A stretch of DNA of 64,000 bases, taken from assembly GCF_003590795.1 (NCBI RefSeq), contig NZ_QYUL01000001.1, positions 1,381,001-1,445,000 on the forward strand. The letters run 5' to 3'. Position numbers and translations under genes: made by a program. The DNA is from Azospirillum cavernae (GTDB lineage Bacteria; Pseudomonadota; Alphaproteobacteria; Azospirillales; Azospirillaceae). The notes under the pieces were generated by a model. The model was not told where the DNA came from. It saw only the letters and a program-made list of their open reading frames with translations, and did no database searches. This document shows positions 10,515 through 19,214 of this stretch, in pieces; the first letter of the stretch is position 1; every line of letters starts with the position of its first letter.

Positions 10515-10638
10515 AAGAACGCTCGAACGGCTGGAGGATGACGCGCGGGGTTGATCTGCGCCGCTTGCCCCCCCGATCATAGAACAACGAACGCGCCGCA
10601 CAACCCAATCACGCGCCCATCCGCCCCCACATCACCCC

Positions 10639-12318
10639 CTACGGAATCGGCGCAAAGGCCAGACAACGGCTTTCTTTCATCCGCCAGGAAATCCGAAAAA
10701 CAACCCCCTCCCCGATCCGTTCAAAGGTCTGGGGCGGTTCGGCAGGGCAAGGCGTCAGCGCCATATGATAGGCTTTGATTCGCCGTGACGGCGATTGCGA
10801 ACAAATACGATAAGGGGTGACGTAAAAATCCATCACCGGGTTTCGATAGCAACTGGACATGGAGAAATGATCGAGGCCCAGCAGAATGCCGGAAAGAAGC
10901 GACGCAATCCTGCCACTCTCGTCCCCAGCCCGCCATAGCGTTGGATCTGGCGGCTCCGCATCCAATTGCACCTGCGTTTCAGGTGGGGTTTCGGCGGCGA
11001 TGGCCTGGGTGAGCAACCAACTCACAACCTGCATTTCGCTGCGCATCCTGTAGGGGTTGTGCAGACTTGCTGTTCCGGCCAGAATCAACAGCCCCAAACC
11101 GGCGGCGACCCAATCCAACCCCCGACGGCGACGTCCCAGTTCAACGGTCAGCAAAAGCCCGCCAACGCTGATCGGCAGGAGGGCTGCCGCGATGAAATAC
11201 TTCGCCGTGTAATCGGAAGGCGGCCCCACCGTCGCCAAAAACGTCAGCGCCGAGGTGGCGCTGGCAAAAAACACAGTCAAAAAAACCGCCGCCCAAATCG
11301 ACCGGCCACGCCCCGCCGCCAGACTGCCGAGCAACCCGACGAGCATCACCAACCACAGCCAGGAATTGACTCGCGCCCACTGCGCCTTCAACAGTCTGAC
11401 GACCTCGAACACAGACAACAGCGGCGCCTCTTCGCGGCTTTTGGCGGCGGCGGCGAGAATCCGAAACAGATTCCCCGGCGGATAAAGCCAGAGATCCAGG
11501 ACCGGCGGCAGCGCGAACACCAGCCCGACGACGCCAACGCCGATCCACACCGGGCGGGGAAAGCCCCCCACACCCTGCCGACGCCGATTCCACGCGCCCA
11601 GCAGAACCGCCAAAAGCCAGATTGGCCCGGCGATCATCGGCATCGGAATGTAACCATGAACCAACGCCGCCAAACAAAAGCTCGCCACCATCAAACCGGC
11701 GCCGGAGCCAAGAAGCGTCATCGCCACGGCGATGAGAAAGGCTAGAAACGGCGCCACCAGAACGTGAGGCATCCAAAAGACGGCAAGCAGAGATTCACCA
11801 CCGCCCGACTGGACGGAAAGCTGCGCGAGAATCAGCAAAAGACTGACGCTCACCGCCGCCGCCGCCCGCCAATTGTCCGCCCCGACCCGCCGGGCCAAAC
11901 CATGCGCAAGCCCGACAAACAGGCCAAGGAACAGCGCGTTGCCCGCCATCACGCCGATCAACTGCGCGCCGAACACGGATCCGGTCCACCCACCAACCAG
12001 CCACTGGCCCAGCAGGCGCACATACAAAAAGAATGGCCCCGGGTGATTGCACCAATAGGTGTTGTAATGCCCAACCAACAGCCACCCATGTTCGGCGCGC
12101 TGGGTTTGCAAAAGGTCGGAGGCGTAATCGCCAACCAGCACAACCTCGCCAACCAACGTCGCCCGATTGGCCAACACAAGCGCCACGAACAGGGCGAGCG
12201 CCGCGATGATTCCGGTCAGCGCGGCGGACGGGCCGGAGTTCCGCAATCGACGGAACAGTCCAAGCGCGGCCCAGCCGCCGCTGCGGGGTTCAGCAATCAA
12301 ACGGGATGGCGCGATCAT
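10639..12318 (-). CDS. Polytopic membrane protein, GT-C glycosyltransferase-like
   Basis: A 559-residue protein with about ten predicted membrane helices. After helix 1 there is a luminal-type loop containing DYASDLLQTQRAEHG and then NHPGPFFLYVRLLG. A D-x-D/E-like acidic site followed by an 'HPGP..FY' loop is common in GT-C-fold membrane glycosyltransferases and related uncharacterised proteins. The C-terminal ~130 residues after the last helix are soluble and contain several Cys residues. I infer a role in glycan transfer with low certainty. There is no clear ribosome-binding site at the ATG and no operon partner. Confidence 0.7.
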   Translation of the reverse strand: MIAPSRLIAEPRSGGWAALGLFRRLRNSGPSAALTGIIAALALFVALVLANRATLVGEVVLVGDYASDLLQTQRAEHGWLLVGHYNTYWCNHPGPFFLYVRLLGQWLVGGWTGSVFGAQLIGVMAGNALFLGLFVGLAHGLARRVGADNWRAAAAVSVSLLLILAQLSVQSGGGESLLAVFWMPHVLVAPFLAFLIAVAMTLLGSGAGLMVASFCLAALVHGYIPMPMIAGPIWLLAVLLGAWNRRRQGVGGFPRPVWIGVGVVGLVFALPPVLDLWLYPPGNLFRILAAAAKSREEAPLLSVFEVVRLLKAQWARVNSWLWLVMLVGLLGSLAAGRGRSIWAAVFLTVFFASATSALTFLATVGPPSDYTAKYFIAAALLPISVGGLLLTVELGRRRRGLDWVAAGLGLLILAGTASLHNPYRMRSEMQVVSWLLTQAIAAETPPETQVQLDAEPPDPTLWRAGDESGRIASLLSGILLGLDHFSMSSCYRNPVMDFYVTPYRICSQSPSRRIKAYHMALTPCPAEPPQTFERIGEGVVFRISWRMKESRCLAFAPIP

Positions 12319-12445
12319 CGGCGACGATTAACACGGCGGAACGACCGGCGCCATGATCCTGGCCCCCCGCGCCAACCACGCTTTGCCTTCCCCGCCCGTC
12401 GGCGCTACCGTCCTCCGCAACCAACCAAACCAAAGGAAACGCCCG

Positions 12446-13018
12446 ATGCCGCAGCCCGATCACGTCATGGCCCTGCCCGTTCCCGATCCCGCCACGCTGG
12501 ACGAGGACCTGCGCGCGCTGTTCGACAAATGCACGGAAAAGCTGGGATTCGTGCCGAACGTCCTGCAAGCCTACAGCCTGCGCCAAAAGAAACTGCGGAC
12601 CTTCGCCCAGTTCTACAACGAGCTGATGCTGGGCGAGAGCGGCCTGTCGAAGCTGGAACGCGAGATGATCGCCGTCGTCGTCTCGTCGGCCAACCATTGC
12701 TATTACTGTCTGGTCGCCCATGGGCAGGCGGTGCGCAAGCTGTCGGGCGATCCCGAATTGGGCGAGATGCTGGCGGCCAATTACCGCGTCGCCCCGCTGC
12801 CGCCGCGCCAGCGCGCCATGCTGGATTTCGCCTGGACAATGACGAAGGAGCCGTGGAGCGTCGGGGAGGATGACCGCGCCGCGCTCCGCGCCGTCGGCCT
12901 CACGGCGGAGGAGATCTTCGACGTCGCCGACACGGCGGCCTTTTACAACATGTCCAACCGGATGGCGACGGCGGTGGACATGCTGCCCAACCACGAGTAC
13001 CACAAGCTGGACCGTTGA
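12446..13018 (+). CDS. AhpD-like peroxidase-related protein
   Basis: A 190-residue all-helical protein of the carboxymuconolactone decarboxylase/AhpD family, 'peroxidase-related' subgroup. The redox motif is NHCYYCLVAHG (C-x2-C-x3-H), which in AhpD carries the catalytic cysteine pair. The ATG at 12446 follows AAAGGAA at a proper distance. The open frame reaching back to 12353 lacks a ribosome-binding site. The likely function is peroxide or alkylhydroperoxide detoxification; the electron donor is unknown. sppA starts 51 bp downstream on the same strand. Confidence 0.85.
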   Translation: MPQPDHVMALPVPDPATLDEDLRALFDKCTEKLGFVPNVLQAYSLRQKKLRTFAQFYNELMLGESGLSKLEREMIAVVVSSANHCYYCLVAHGQAVRKLSGDPELGEMLAANYRVAPLPPRQRAMLDFAWTMTKEPWSVGEDDRAALRAVGLTAEEIFDVADTAAFYNMSNRMATAVDMLPNHEYHKLDR

Positions 13019-13069
13019 CGCCACGCCACCCGCGCGACCGATCCCGCGCAACCGACCGGAGCCGCCTGG

Positions 13070-14737
13070 ATGTTGAGGTTCTTCACCCGCCTGTTCGCCA
13101 CCATCGGCCTGCTGGTTGTGGCCGCCCTGGTCGGCGGCGCGTTTCTGGCGATTCGCCACCAACCCAGCCTGCCGCGCGGCGTCGTGCTGGATCTGGACCT
13201 CACCCACAGCCTGGGCGAGGGCGGCGAGGATCGGTTGGGCGGGCTGCTGGGCCACGACGCCAGCTTGCGCGACGTGCTCGACGCGCTGGAGCGCGGGCGC
13301 AAGGATCCTCGGGTCAAGGGGGTGCTGGCCCGTCTGGGCGGCGACCAGATCGGCTTCGCCCAAACCCAAGAGCTGCGGGCCGCCATCGACCGTTTCCGCG
13401 CGTCGGGCCGCTTCGCCGTCGCCTACGCCGAAAGCTACGGCGACGGCGGGTCGGGCAACCGCGCCTTTCTGCTGGCCAGCGCCTTTGACGACGTCTGGCT
13501 GCAACCGCTGGGCATGGTCGGGCTGACCGGCCTGTCGGCGGAGGTTCCCTTCGCGCGCGGCGCGCTCGACCTGCTGGGCGTCCAGCCGCAGTTGATGCAC
13601 CGGGAGGAGTACAAAAGCTTCTCCGAAACCTTCACCCAGACCAGCATGACTCCGGCCAACCGCGAGATGCTGCAAGGGTTGATCGGCGACCTGACCAACC
13701 AATTGGTGGACGGCGTCGCCAAGGGCCGCCGCCTGCCCCCCGCCGGGGTCCGCGCGGCGATGGAGCGCGCGCCGCTGCTCGACCGCGAGGCGCTGGACCT
13801 CAAGCTGATCGACCGCATCGGCTACGCCGACGAGGCGCGCGACGCCGCCCTGCAACGCGCCGGGCAAGACGCCGAACTGGTGGATCTCGCCGATTACCTG
13901 ACCGTGGCGGGCGGCCCGCACGACAACGGCCCCACCGTGGCGCTGATCCACGTCGTCGGCACCATCACCGGCGGCAAGAGCGAGCGCCCGACCCTCGGCG
14001 AGATGAACGCCGGGTCCGACACCGTGGTGCGCGCCATCGAGGACGCCGCCGACGATCCCGACGTGCGCGCCATCCTGTTCCGCATCGACAGCGGCGGCGG
14101 ATCGGTGTCGGCGTCGGAGGCGATTCGCCGCGCCCTGCTGAAGGCGCGCCAGCGCGGCAAGCCGGTGATCGCCAGCATGGGCGACGCCGCCGCGTCGGGC
14201 GGCTATTGGATCGCGCTGGCCGCCGACCGCATCGTCGCCTCCCCCGCCAGCCTCACCGGCTCCATCGGCGTGGTGGCGGGCAAGATGAGCTTCGGCGGCC
14301 TGTCGGAAAAGCTGGGCGTCCGCTGGGACCGGGTTCCGGCGGCGCGCAACGCCGGCATGTGGTCCACCATGCACCCCTTCTCGCCCAGCGAAGAAGACCG
14401 GATGACCGCCATCATCGACTCCACCTACGCCAGCTTCCTGGAACGGGTGGCCGAGGCCCGGCGCCTGACCCCCGACCAGACCCGCGCCGCCGCCAAGGGC
14501 CGCGTGTGGACCGGCGCGCAAGCCCGCGAGCTTGGCCTGATCGACGATCTCGGCGGCCAGGAAGAGGCGCTGACCCTGGCCCGCGCCGCCGCCGGTCTGG
14601 AAGCCGACGCCGAGGTGACGCTCGCCCCCTACCCGCCGCCGAAATCCGTCGCCGACGAGCTGCTGGATCTGCTGTCCGGCGGCAAGGGCGAACTGATCGG
14701 CGCCCTGTCCGCCGCCGCCCCCTCCGCCCGCTGCTGA
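13070..14737 (+). CDS. sppA: Signal peptide peptidase SppA, 67K type, likely frameshifted near its end
   Basis: A membrane-anchored serine protease (555 aa as read) that degrades leftover signal peptides. A TM anchor occupies residues ~8-28. Two tandem SppA domains follow. The catalytic dyad appears as K182 (HREEYKSFSETF) and S376 (GDAAASGGYW), matching the Lys/Ser dyad of the E. coli enzyme. The frame ends early at 14737 in PSARC. The next frame continues with LLSALFPL and ends PPVGLR at 14805, a better family C-terminus, so one base appears missing or extra near 14727-14735. The catalytic parts are unaffected. Confidence 0.9.
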   Translation: MLRFFTRLFATIGLLVVAALVGGAFLAIRHQPSLPRGVVLDLDLTHSLGEGGEDRLGGLLGHDASLRDVLDALERGRKDPRVKGVLARLGGDQIGFAQTQELRAAIDRFRASGRFAVAYAESYGDGGSGNRAFLLASAFDDVWLQPLGMVGLTGLSAEVPFARGALDLLGVQPQLMHREEYKSFSETFTQTSMTPANREMLQGLIGDLTNQLVDGVAKGRRLPPAGVRAAMERAPLLDREALDLKLIDRIGYADEARDAALQRAGQDAELVDLADYLTVAGGPHDNGPTVALIHVVGTITGGKSERPTLGEMNAGSDTVVRAIEDAADDPDVRAILFRIDSGGGSVSASEAIRRALLKARQRGKPVIASMGDAAASGGYWIALAADRIVASPASLTGSIGVVAGKMSFGGLSEKLGVRWDRVPAARNAGMWSTMHPFSPSEEDRMTAIIDSTYASFLERVAEARRLTPDQTRAAAKGRVWTGAQARELGLIDDLGGQEEALTLARAAAGLEADAEVTLAPYPPPKSVADELLDLLSGGKGELIGALSAAAPSARC

Positions 14738-14828
14738 GCGCGCTGTTCCCCTTGCGCGACCAAACCGGCGTCCGCGCGGCGATGCCGCCGGTCGGGCTGC
14801 GCTAGTCGGCGCGCGGCAGAAATCCACA

Positions 14829-14879
14829 GGCCCCCTCCCCATCTCTCCCGCGTCAGCGGGGGAGGGTTAGGGAGGGGGA
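14829..14879. repeat. C/G-rich palindromic extragenic repeat
   Basis: The sequence CCCCCTCCCC...CTCCCGCGTCAGCGGGGGAGGG...GGAGGGGG folds on itself around GTCA. This is the widespread 'ctcccgcg..gcgggag' style of extragenic palindrome; a related unit occurs at 17507-17660. Confidence 0.6.
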
Positions 14880-14967
14880 ACCGCGCGACGCCCTTTCCTC
14901 TCCAATCCGCAGCCTCCCCCTGCTACGATGCCACCCACACGGGAACATCGCGCCAGGGGAAAACCGC

Positions 14968-15369
14968 ATGGACGTCATCCAAGCCGCCGCCGAAGCCGCC
15001 GCGCTGCTCCCCCCGCTGTTGCCCGCCATTCTGGATGGCGGAGCGAAGGACATCGGCAAAACCGCCGTCGCCGCCACCCTTGCCAAGGGCAAAACAATCT
15101 GGGGCCTGTTGAGCGGCGCGCCCGCCAGCGGCCCGATGATCGCCGCCGCCCAAGCCGTGGCGACCAACCCCGACGACGCGGCCCTGCACGACGCGCTGAA
15201 GGGCCAAATCATCGCCCTGCTCGCCACCAACGCCACCCTGCTGCAACAGGTCGCCCACACGCTGAACGACGGCAAAGCGGGGAACACAGTCACAGCGTCG
15301 GGGGCCGGATCGGTGGCGGTTGGCGGGAGCCTGTCCGGCTCGACCATCACCACCAACGTCGGGCGCTGA
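14968..15369 (+). CDS. Small helical protein with C-terminal beta-type motif; putative effector partner of the STAND ATPase
   Basis: A 133-residue protein. Residues 1-101 are Ala/Leu-rich and predicted helical, with hydrophobic runs (AAALLPPLLPAIL, TIWGLLSG). Residues ~110-133 are Gly/Ser/Thr-rich and contain ASGAGSVA followed by STITTNV. The same two blocks occur at the N-terminus of the next gene product. A helical N-domain plus a short C-terminal motif copied at the N-terminus of a neighbouring NLR is the layout described for bacterial amyloid-signalling (Bell-type) effectors. That assignment is inference from layout and a remembered resemblance. The stop is 2 bp before the next ATG, so the pair is an operon. 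Confidence 0.7.
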   Translation: MDVIQAAAEAAALLPPLLPAILDGGAKDIGKTAVAATLAKGKTIWGLLSGAPASGPMIAAAQAVATNPDDAALHDALKGQIIALLATNATLLQQVAHTLNDGKAGNTVTASGAGSVAVGGSLSGSTITTNVGR

Positions 15370-15371
15370 CC

Positions 15372-17495
15372 ATGACGGGGGAAACGACGGCGTCGGGTCA
15401 TGGCTCGGTCGCGGCCCAAACCGTCCGTGATTCAACCATCACCACCAACGTCAACCTCCCTCCCCCACCCGCCCCGCCCAGCGCGCTCCGCCAATTGCCG
15501 GGAGACTTGCCGGAATTCACCGGACGGGCGGCGGAGTTGCTGGCGTTGACGACGGCGTTGGACCGCGACAGCGGCGCGACCGTGGCCATCACGGCGTTGC
15601 GCGGCATGGGCGGCGTGGGCAAGACCACGCTGGCCCAGCACGCCGCCCGGCGCTTGACCCACCGTTACCCCGATGGGCAGATCGTCGTCGATCTCAACGG
15701 CCACGGCGTCGGCGCGCCCACAACGCCAATTGACGCGATGCAGCGGGTGATCCGCGCCTTCACCCCCACCTTGCCGCCACTGGACGACGTGGCGCAGGCC
15801 CGCGCCATCTACCGCGACACGCTGACCGGCAAACGGGTGTTGATCTTGCTGGACAACGCCGCCGACACCGACCAGATCCGCGACCTGATTCCGCCGCCCC
15901 ACTGCGGCGCGCTCATCACCGCGCGGGAGCTGGTAAAACCTGAGGGTTGCACAGAACTGCGGCTCGACCTGTTGCCGTTGGACGAGTCGGTGGAACTGCT
16001 GCGCGCCCTGGCCCCGACGGCGGCGGGGAAGGACGCCGACTGGCGCCGCTTGGCGGACCGCTGCGGACTCCTGCCGCTGGCCCTGCGCGTCGCCGGGTCG
16101 GTGCTGGCCACCGCCGAGGATCTGACCCTGCCCGGCTACCTCGCCGAATTGGCGGACGAGGCCACCCGCCCCCACCGTCTGACCCTGGACGGCGACGCCA
16201 GCGCCAACGTCGCCGCCGTGTTGAGCCACAGCCTGCGCCGTCTGGTCGCCCAAGACCCCGTCCTAGCCGCCCGCTGGCAAATCTTGAGCGTCTTCCCCGC
16301 CGATTTCGACCGCGCGGCGGCGGCGGCGCTGTGGGAGGAGTCCGCCGACAGCGCCGCGCGAGTCCTGCGCGGCCTGCTCGCCCGCTCCCTGCTGCTGTTC
16401 GATGAGACGACGCGCCGCTACCGCCTGCACGATTTGATGCGCCCGCTGGCCCGCAGCCTGTTCGAGCGCGATCCCGCCACCGACCCGTCACCGGGAGCCA
16501 CCAACCGCCTCACGGCGGCGGAGGGGCGGTTTGCGATGCATTTCATGGGGGTGTTGGCGAAAGCCGACGACCTGTATCGGCGTGGCCATGACGGGGTTTC
16601 CGCCGGGTTGGCCCGTTACGACGCTGAGGCCCGCAACATCGCCACCGCCGCCGCCTGGGCCATCAACCGTGCGGAAAGCAACTCAACGGCGCAACAGGTC
16701 GCCGCGCAGCTCCCCAGCGTCGGCAATTTCATCCTTGATATTCGCCTTCATCCACGAGTGAGGATCGTTTGGTTTACCGCCGCCAATGCTGCTGCTCACC
16801 AGATGGGCAACCTACGCCTTGCTGCCAGAAATATCGAAAGTCTTGGTGACGCCTACGCCGATGTGGGCAAGACGCAGCGTGCCATTGAACTCCACCGATG
16901 CGCACTGGATATGTTCCATAGAATTGGTGATCCGCATGGTGAAGCAATTTGCCTTGGCAGCCTCGGAAAACGCTACGCAAGCTTGGGCGATTCACAAAGC
17001 GCCATCAAGCACTATCAACAAGCTCTCAAGCTATATCAGCAGATCACGGATACCACACACAATATTAGCTGCCAGCTTGGAAAGGCAATCCAACTGGCCA
17101 ATATTGGCCGATCCTTTGCAGATATCGGCGACACGTTTCTTGCACTCAATTATTACAGAGAATCTCAAGATATCGCGCGGGAGATCGGCTACAGGCGTGG
17201 CGAAAGCATCCTGCTTAGCAATTTCGGCGACACCCACTCCGCTTTGGGTGAGACAGAGCACGCCACCAAACTTTATCAGCAGGCGCTCGAAATTGCGCGC
17301 GAGATCGGGGAGCAGCGCGTGGAGGGAGGCATCCTCCTCAGACTCGCAAACGCTCACGCCCAAATCGGCGATGTTGCCACCGCCATCACCTTGACCGAAC
17401 AGGCGTTGGCGATCTTCGTCGCCATCGAAAGCCCACACGCCGATACCGCGCGTCAGCAACTCGCCCGACTGCGCGAAGAAGCGCCGCAAAGCTGA
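15372..17495 (+). CDS. NB-ARC STAND ATPase with C-terminal TPRs (NLR-like)
   Basis: A 707-residue APAF1/NLR-like protein. Residues 7-27 carry the motif ASGHGSVA...STITTNV shared with the preceding gene, then a Pro-rich linker. The NB-ARC core follows: Walker A GMGGVGKTT (78-86), Walker B VLILLDNA (156-163), ALITAR (sensor), GLLPLAL (232-238, the 'GLPLAL' motif) and L352-H353-D354 in the MHD position. About five TPRs, spaced roughly 40 residues or more, fill residues ~485-700 as a likely sensor. Such proteins oligomerise on ligand binding and activate an effector. Base composition drops markedly from about 16,730 onward. The ligand and target are unknown. Confidence 0.85.
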   Translation: MTGETTASGHGSVAAQTVRDSTITTNVNLPPPPAPPSALRQLPGDLPEFTGRAAELLALTTALDRDSGATVAITALRGMGGVGKTTLAQHAARRLTHRYPDGQIVVDLNGHGVGAPTTPIDAMQRVIRAFTPTLPPLDDVAQARAIYRDTLTGKRVLILLDNAADTDQIRDLIPPPHCGALITARELVKPEGCTELRLDLLPLDESVELLRALAPTAAGKDADWRRLADRCGLLPLALRVAGSVLATAEDLTLPGYLAELADEATRPHRLTLDGDASANVAAVLSHSLRRLVAQDPVLAARWQILSVFPADFDRAAAAALWEESADSAARVLRGLLARSLLLFDETTRRYRLHDLMRPLARSLFERDPATDPSPGATNRLTAAEGRFAMHFMGVLAKADDLYRRGHDGVSAGLARYDAEARNIATAAAWAINRAESNSTAQQVAAQLPSVGNFILDIRLHPRVRIVWFTAANAAAHQMGNLRLAARNIESLGDAYADVGKTQRAIELHRCALDMFHRIGDPHGEAICLGSLGKRYASLGDSQSAIKHYQQALKLYQQITDTTHNISCQLGKAIQLANIGRSFADIGDTFLALNYYRESQDIAREIGYRRGESILLSNFGDTHSALGETEHATKLYQQALEIAREIGEQRVEGGILLRLANAHAQIGDVATAITLTEQALAIFVAIESPHADTARQQLARLREEAPQS

Positions 17496-17506
17496 CCGTC
17501 GGCGCG

Positions 17507-17660
17507 TCTCCCTCTCCCCCCGGGAGAGGGAAGGGGCCTATGCGGAGCATGGGAAGGGTGAGGGGGTTGGCGAGGAGCCATGCGGTTCGGGACGCTTGAG
17601 CGACCCCTCACCCTCCCCGCCTGCGGCGGGTCCCCTCCCTCTCCCGCGTGGCGGGCGAGG
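17507..17660. repeat. Large imperfect extragenic inverted repeat
   Basis: C/G-rich halves (GGGAAGGGTGAGGGGG at 17551-17566 against CCCCTCACCCTCCC near 17604-17617, flanked by CTCTCCC/GGGAGAGGG units) form a large snap-back structure. It lies just after the STAND gene and could end its transcript. It resembles clustered 'ctctcccgcg' extragenic palindromes of other alphaproteobacteria. Confidence 0.6.
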
Positions 17661-17684
17661 GCGATGGCGATGGCGATGGCGATG
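17661..17684. repeat. Short tandem repeat (GCGATG)x4
   Basis: Four exact copies of GCGATG followed by a fifth degenerate unit, in non-coding DNA beside the palindromic repeat. Confidence 0.85.
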
Positions 17685-17922
17685 GCGGCGCGGGGATGTT
17701 CCGCGCGTCGTTGTCGAGGGCTTCGGGGCGCGTTAGGAATGATGACCTGTTTCCACGCGGAGTTCCCGCCATGCCCGCCGCTCCCAACCCGCCATCCGAT
17801 CCTGTCCGCGCCCCGGTCGCCCCGTCGATGGCCGGGCCAATGGAACAAGTTGAACAGGGTTGGAATGCCCCCCAATTTTGAGACTCTGCTAAAGTGTTCC
17901 GGCTCTCTTTGGGAGAGGACGG

Positions 17923-18351
17923 ATGGGAGAGAAGCGAAGTGTTGAGTTCAAGGTTTCTCTGGTTCGTCGGCTTGAGGCTGGCGAGCGGGTGACGGACCTC
18001 GAACGAGAAAGTGGTGTGTTCCGTTCGCAAATTTACCGCTGGCGGGCGTCTTTTGCTCGCGATGGGGAGGCTGGGTTGGAGCGCGCTCCCGGTCGTCAGC
18101 GTGGCTATCGGCGGTCAGGGGCGGTTGAGGGAACGGCGCCGGAGGTTCCTGCTCCCGGCGCGCCGTCGGAAGCTGCTTTGGCTCAGCTTGGGCCGGAGGC
18201 GCGCGCCTGGGTGTCGGCGCTTGAGCGGACGGTCGCGCGTCAACAACTGGAATTGGATTTTTTCAGCGAAGCCTTGCAGCGGGTCGAGGAGTCGCGCCGG
18301 TCGATGAACGCGGCTGGCGAGAGGGCGTCTACGCCGCCATCCAGGCGATGA
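17923..18351 (+). CDS. IS3-family OrfA (transposase DNA-binding subunit)
   Basis: A 142-residue protein starting MGEKRSVEFKVSLVRRLEAG, with an IS3-type helix-turn-helix (TDLERESGVFRSQIYRWRAS) and a leucine-zipper-like helix near residues 90-115 (LERTVARQQLELDFFSEAL). It recognises the element's ends. It is longer than the ~90-100 residues usual for OrfA because of a Gly/Pro-rich insert at ~55-85. The last bases overlap orfB (ATGA at 18348-18351), where IS3 elements often use a programmed frameshift to make an OrfAB fusion. Confidence 0.88.
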   Translation: MGEKRSVEFKVSLVRRLEAGERVTDLERESGVFRSQIYRWRASFARDGEAGLERAPGRQRGYRRSGAVEGTAPEVPAPGAPSEAALAQLGPEARAWVSALERTVARQQLELDFFSEALQRVEESRRSMNAAGERASTPPSRR

Positions 18352-19214
18352 CGCAGCGGCAAGGCAGGCTTTCGGTGGAGCGGATGTGCGGCTTGGCCCA
18401 GGTGAGCCGGGCCGGTTTCTACCGGCATTGGCGGGAGCGCGCTCCGAGGGCGGAGGAGACGGACCTGCGCGACGCGATCCAGCGCTTGGCGTTGGCGCAT
18501 CGGCATTACGGTTATCGGCGGATCACGGCGCTGCTGCGCCGTGAGGGGCGGCTGGCGAACCACAAGCGGGTGCTGAGGCTGATGCGGGAGGACAATCTGC
18601 TGAGCCTGCGGCGGGCGGCGTTCGCGCCGACGACGACGGACAGCCGTCATGACTTTCCGGTTTGGCCCAACCTGGCGCGCCGCCTGGCGTTGAGCGGGCC
18701 GAACCAGCTGTGGGTGGCCGACATCACCTATGTCCGGCTGGGCGGGGAGTTCGCCTATCTGGCGGTGGTGCTGGACGCTTGGTCCCGCCGGGTGATCGGT
18801 TGGGCGTTGGCCGACCATCTGCGCGCGGAACTGGCGCTGGAGGCGCTGGACGGCGCCTTGGCCGCGCGGGGAACGGGACCGATGGTTCACCACTCCGATC
18901 GTGGCGTCCAGTACGCCTGCCGGGCCTACATCGAGCGTCTGGAGGCCCACGGCGTCCAGCCAAGCATGAGCCGCGTGGGCTGCCCTTACGACAACGCCAT
19001 GGCTGAAAGCTTCATGAAGACGCTCAAGACCGAAGAAGTCGATGGCCGCAGCTACGCCGACATCGCCCAAGCGCGCGCTTGCATCGACCGTTTCATCGAC
19101 GAGGCGTACAATCGACAACGTCTCCACTCGGCCCTCGCTTACAGCCCGCCGGTCGAGTTCGAGGAAAAATCGCCGCCACCAGGGCCGGGCGGCCGCCCGG
19201 CCCTGGTGGCATGA
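18348..19214 (+). CDS. IS3-family OrfB (DDE transposase)
   Basis: A 288-residue integrase-fold transposase. The catalytic triad is visible as D125 (WVADITYV), D184 (VHHSDRGVQY) and E220 (NAMAESFMKT), giving the D-D-(35)-E spacing typical of IS3. An HTH_21 domain (HYGYRRITALLRREG) lies at ~53-68. The start overlaps the orfA stop by 4 bp. No frame damage is seen. Confidence 0.93.
   Translation: MTQRQGRLSVERMCGLAQVSRAGFYRHWRERAPRAEETDLRDAIQRLALAHRHYGYRRITALLRREGRLANHKRVLRLMREDNLLSLRRAAFAPTTTDSRHDFPVWPNLARRLALSGPNQLWVADITYVRLGGEFAYLAVVLDAWSRRVIGWALADHLRAELALEALDGALAARGTGPMVHHSDRGVQYACRAYIERLEAHGVQPSMSRVGCPYDNAMAESFMKTLKTEEVDGRSYADIAQARACIDRFIDEAYNRQRLHSALAYSPPVEFEEKSPPPGPGGRPALVA

Noticed and set aside
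12290..14842. An 850-codon minus-strand open frame opposite sppA
   Set aside because: Composition and lack of any domain mark it as the antisense shadow of the AhpD-like and sppA genes.
17661..17684. CRISPR-like repeat
   Set aside because: Units are six bases with no spacers; it is a simple microsatellite.
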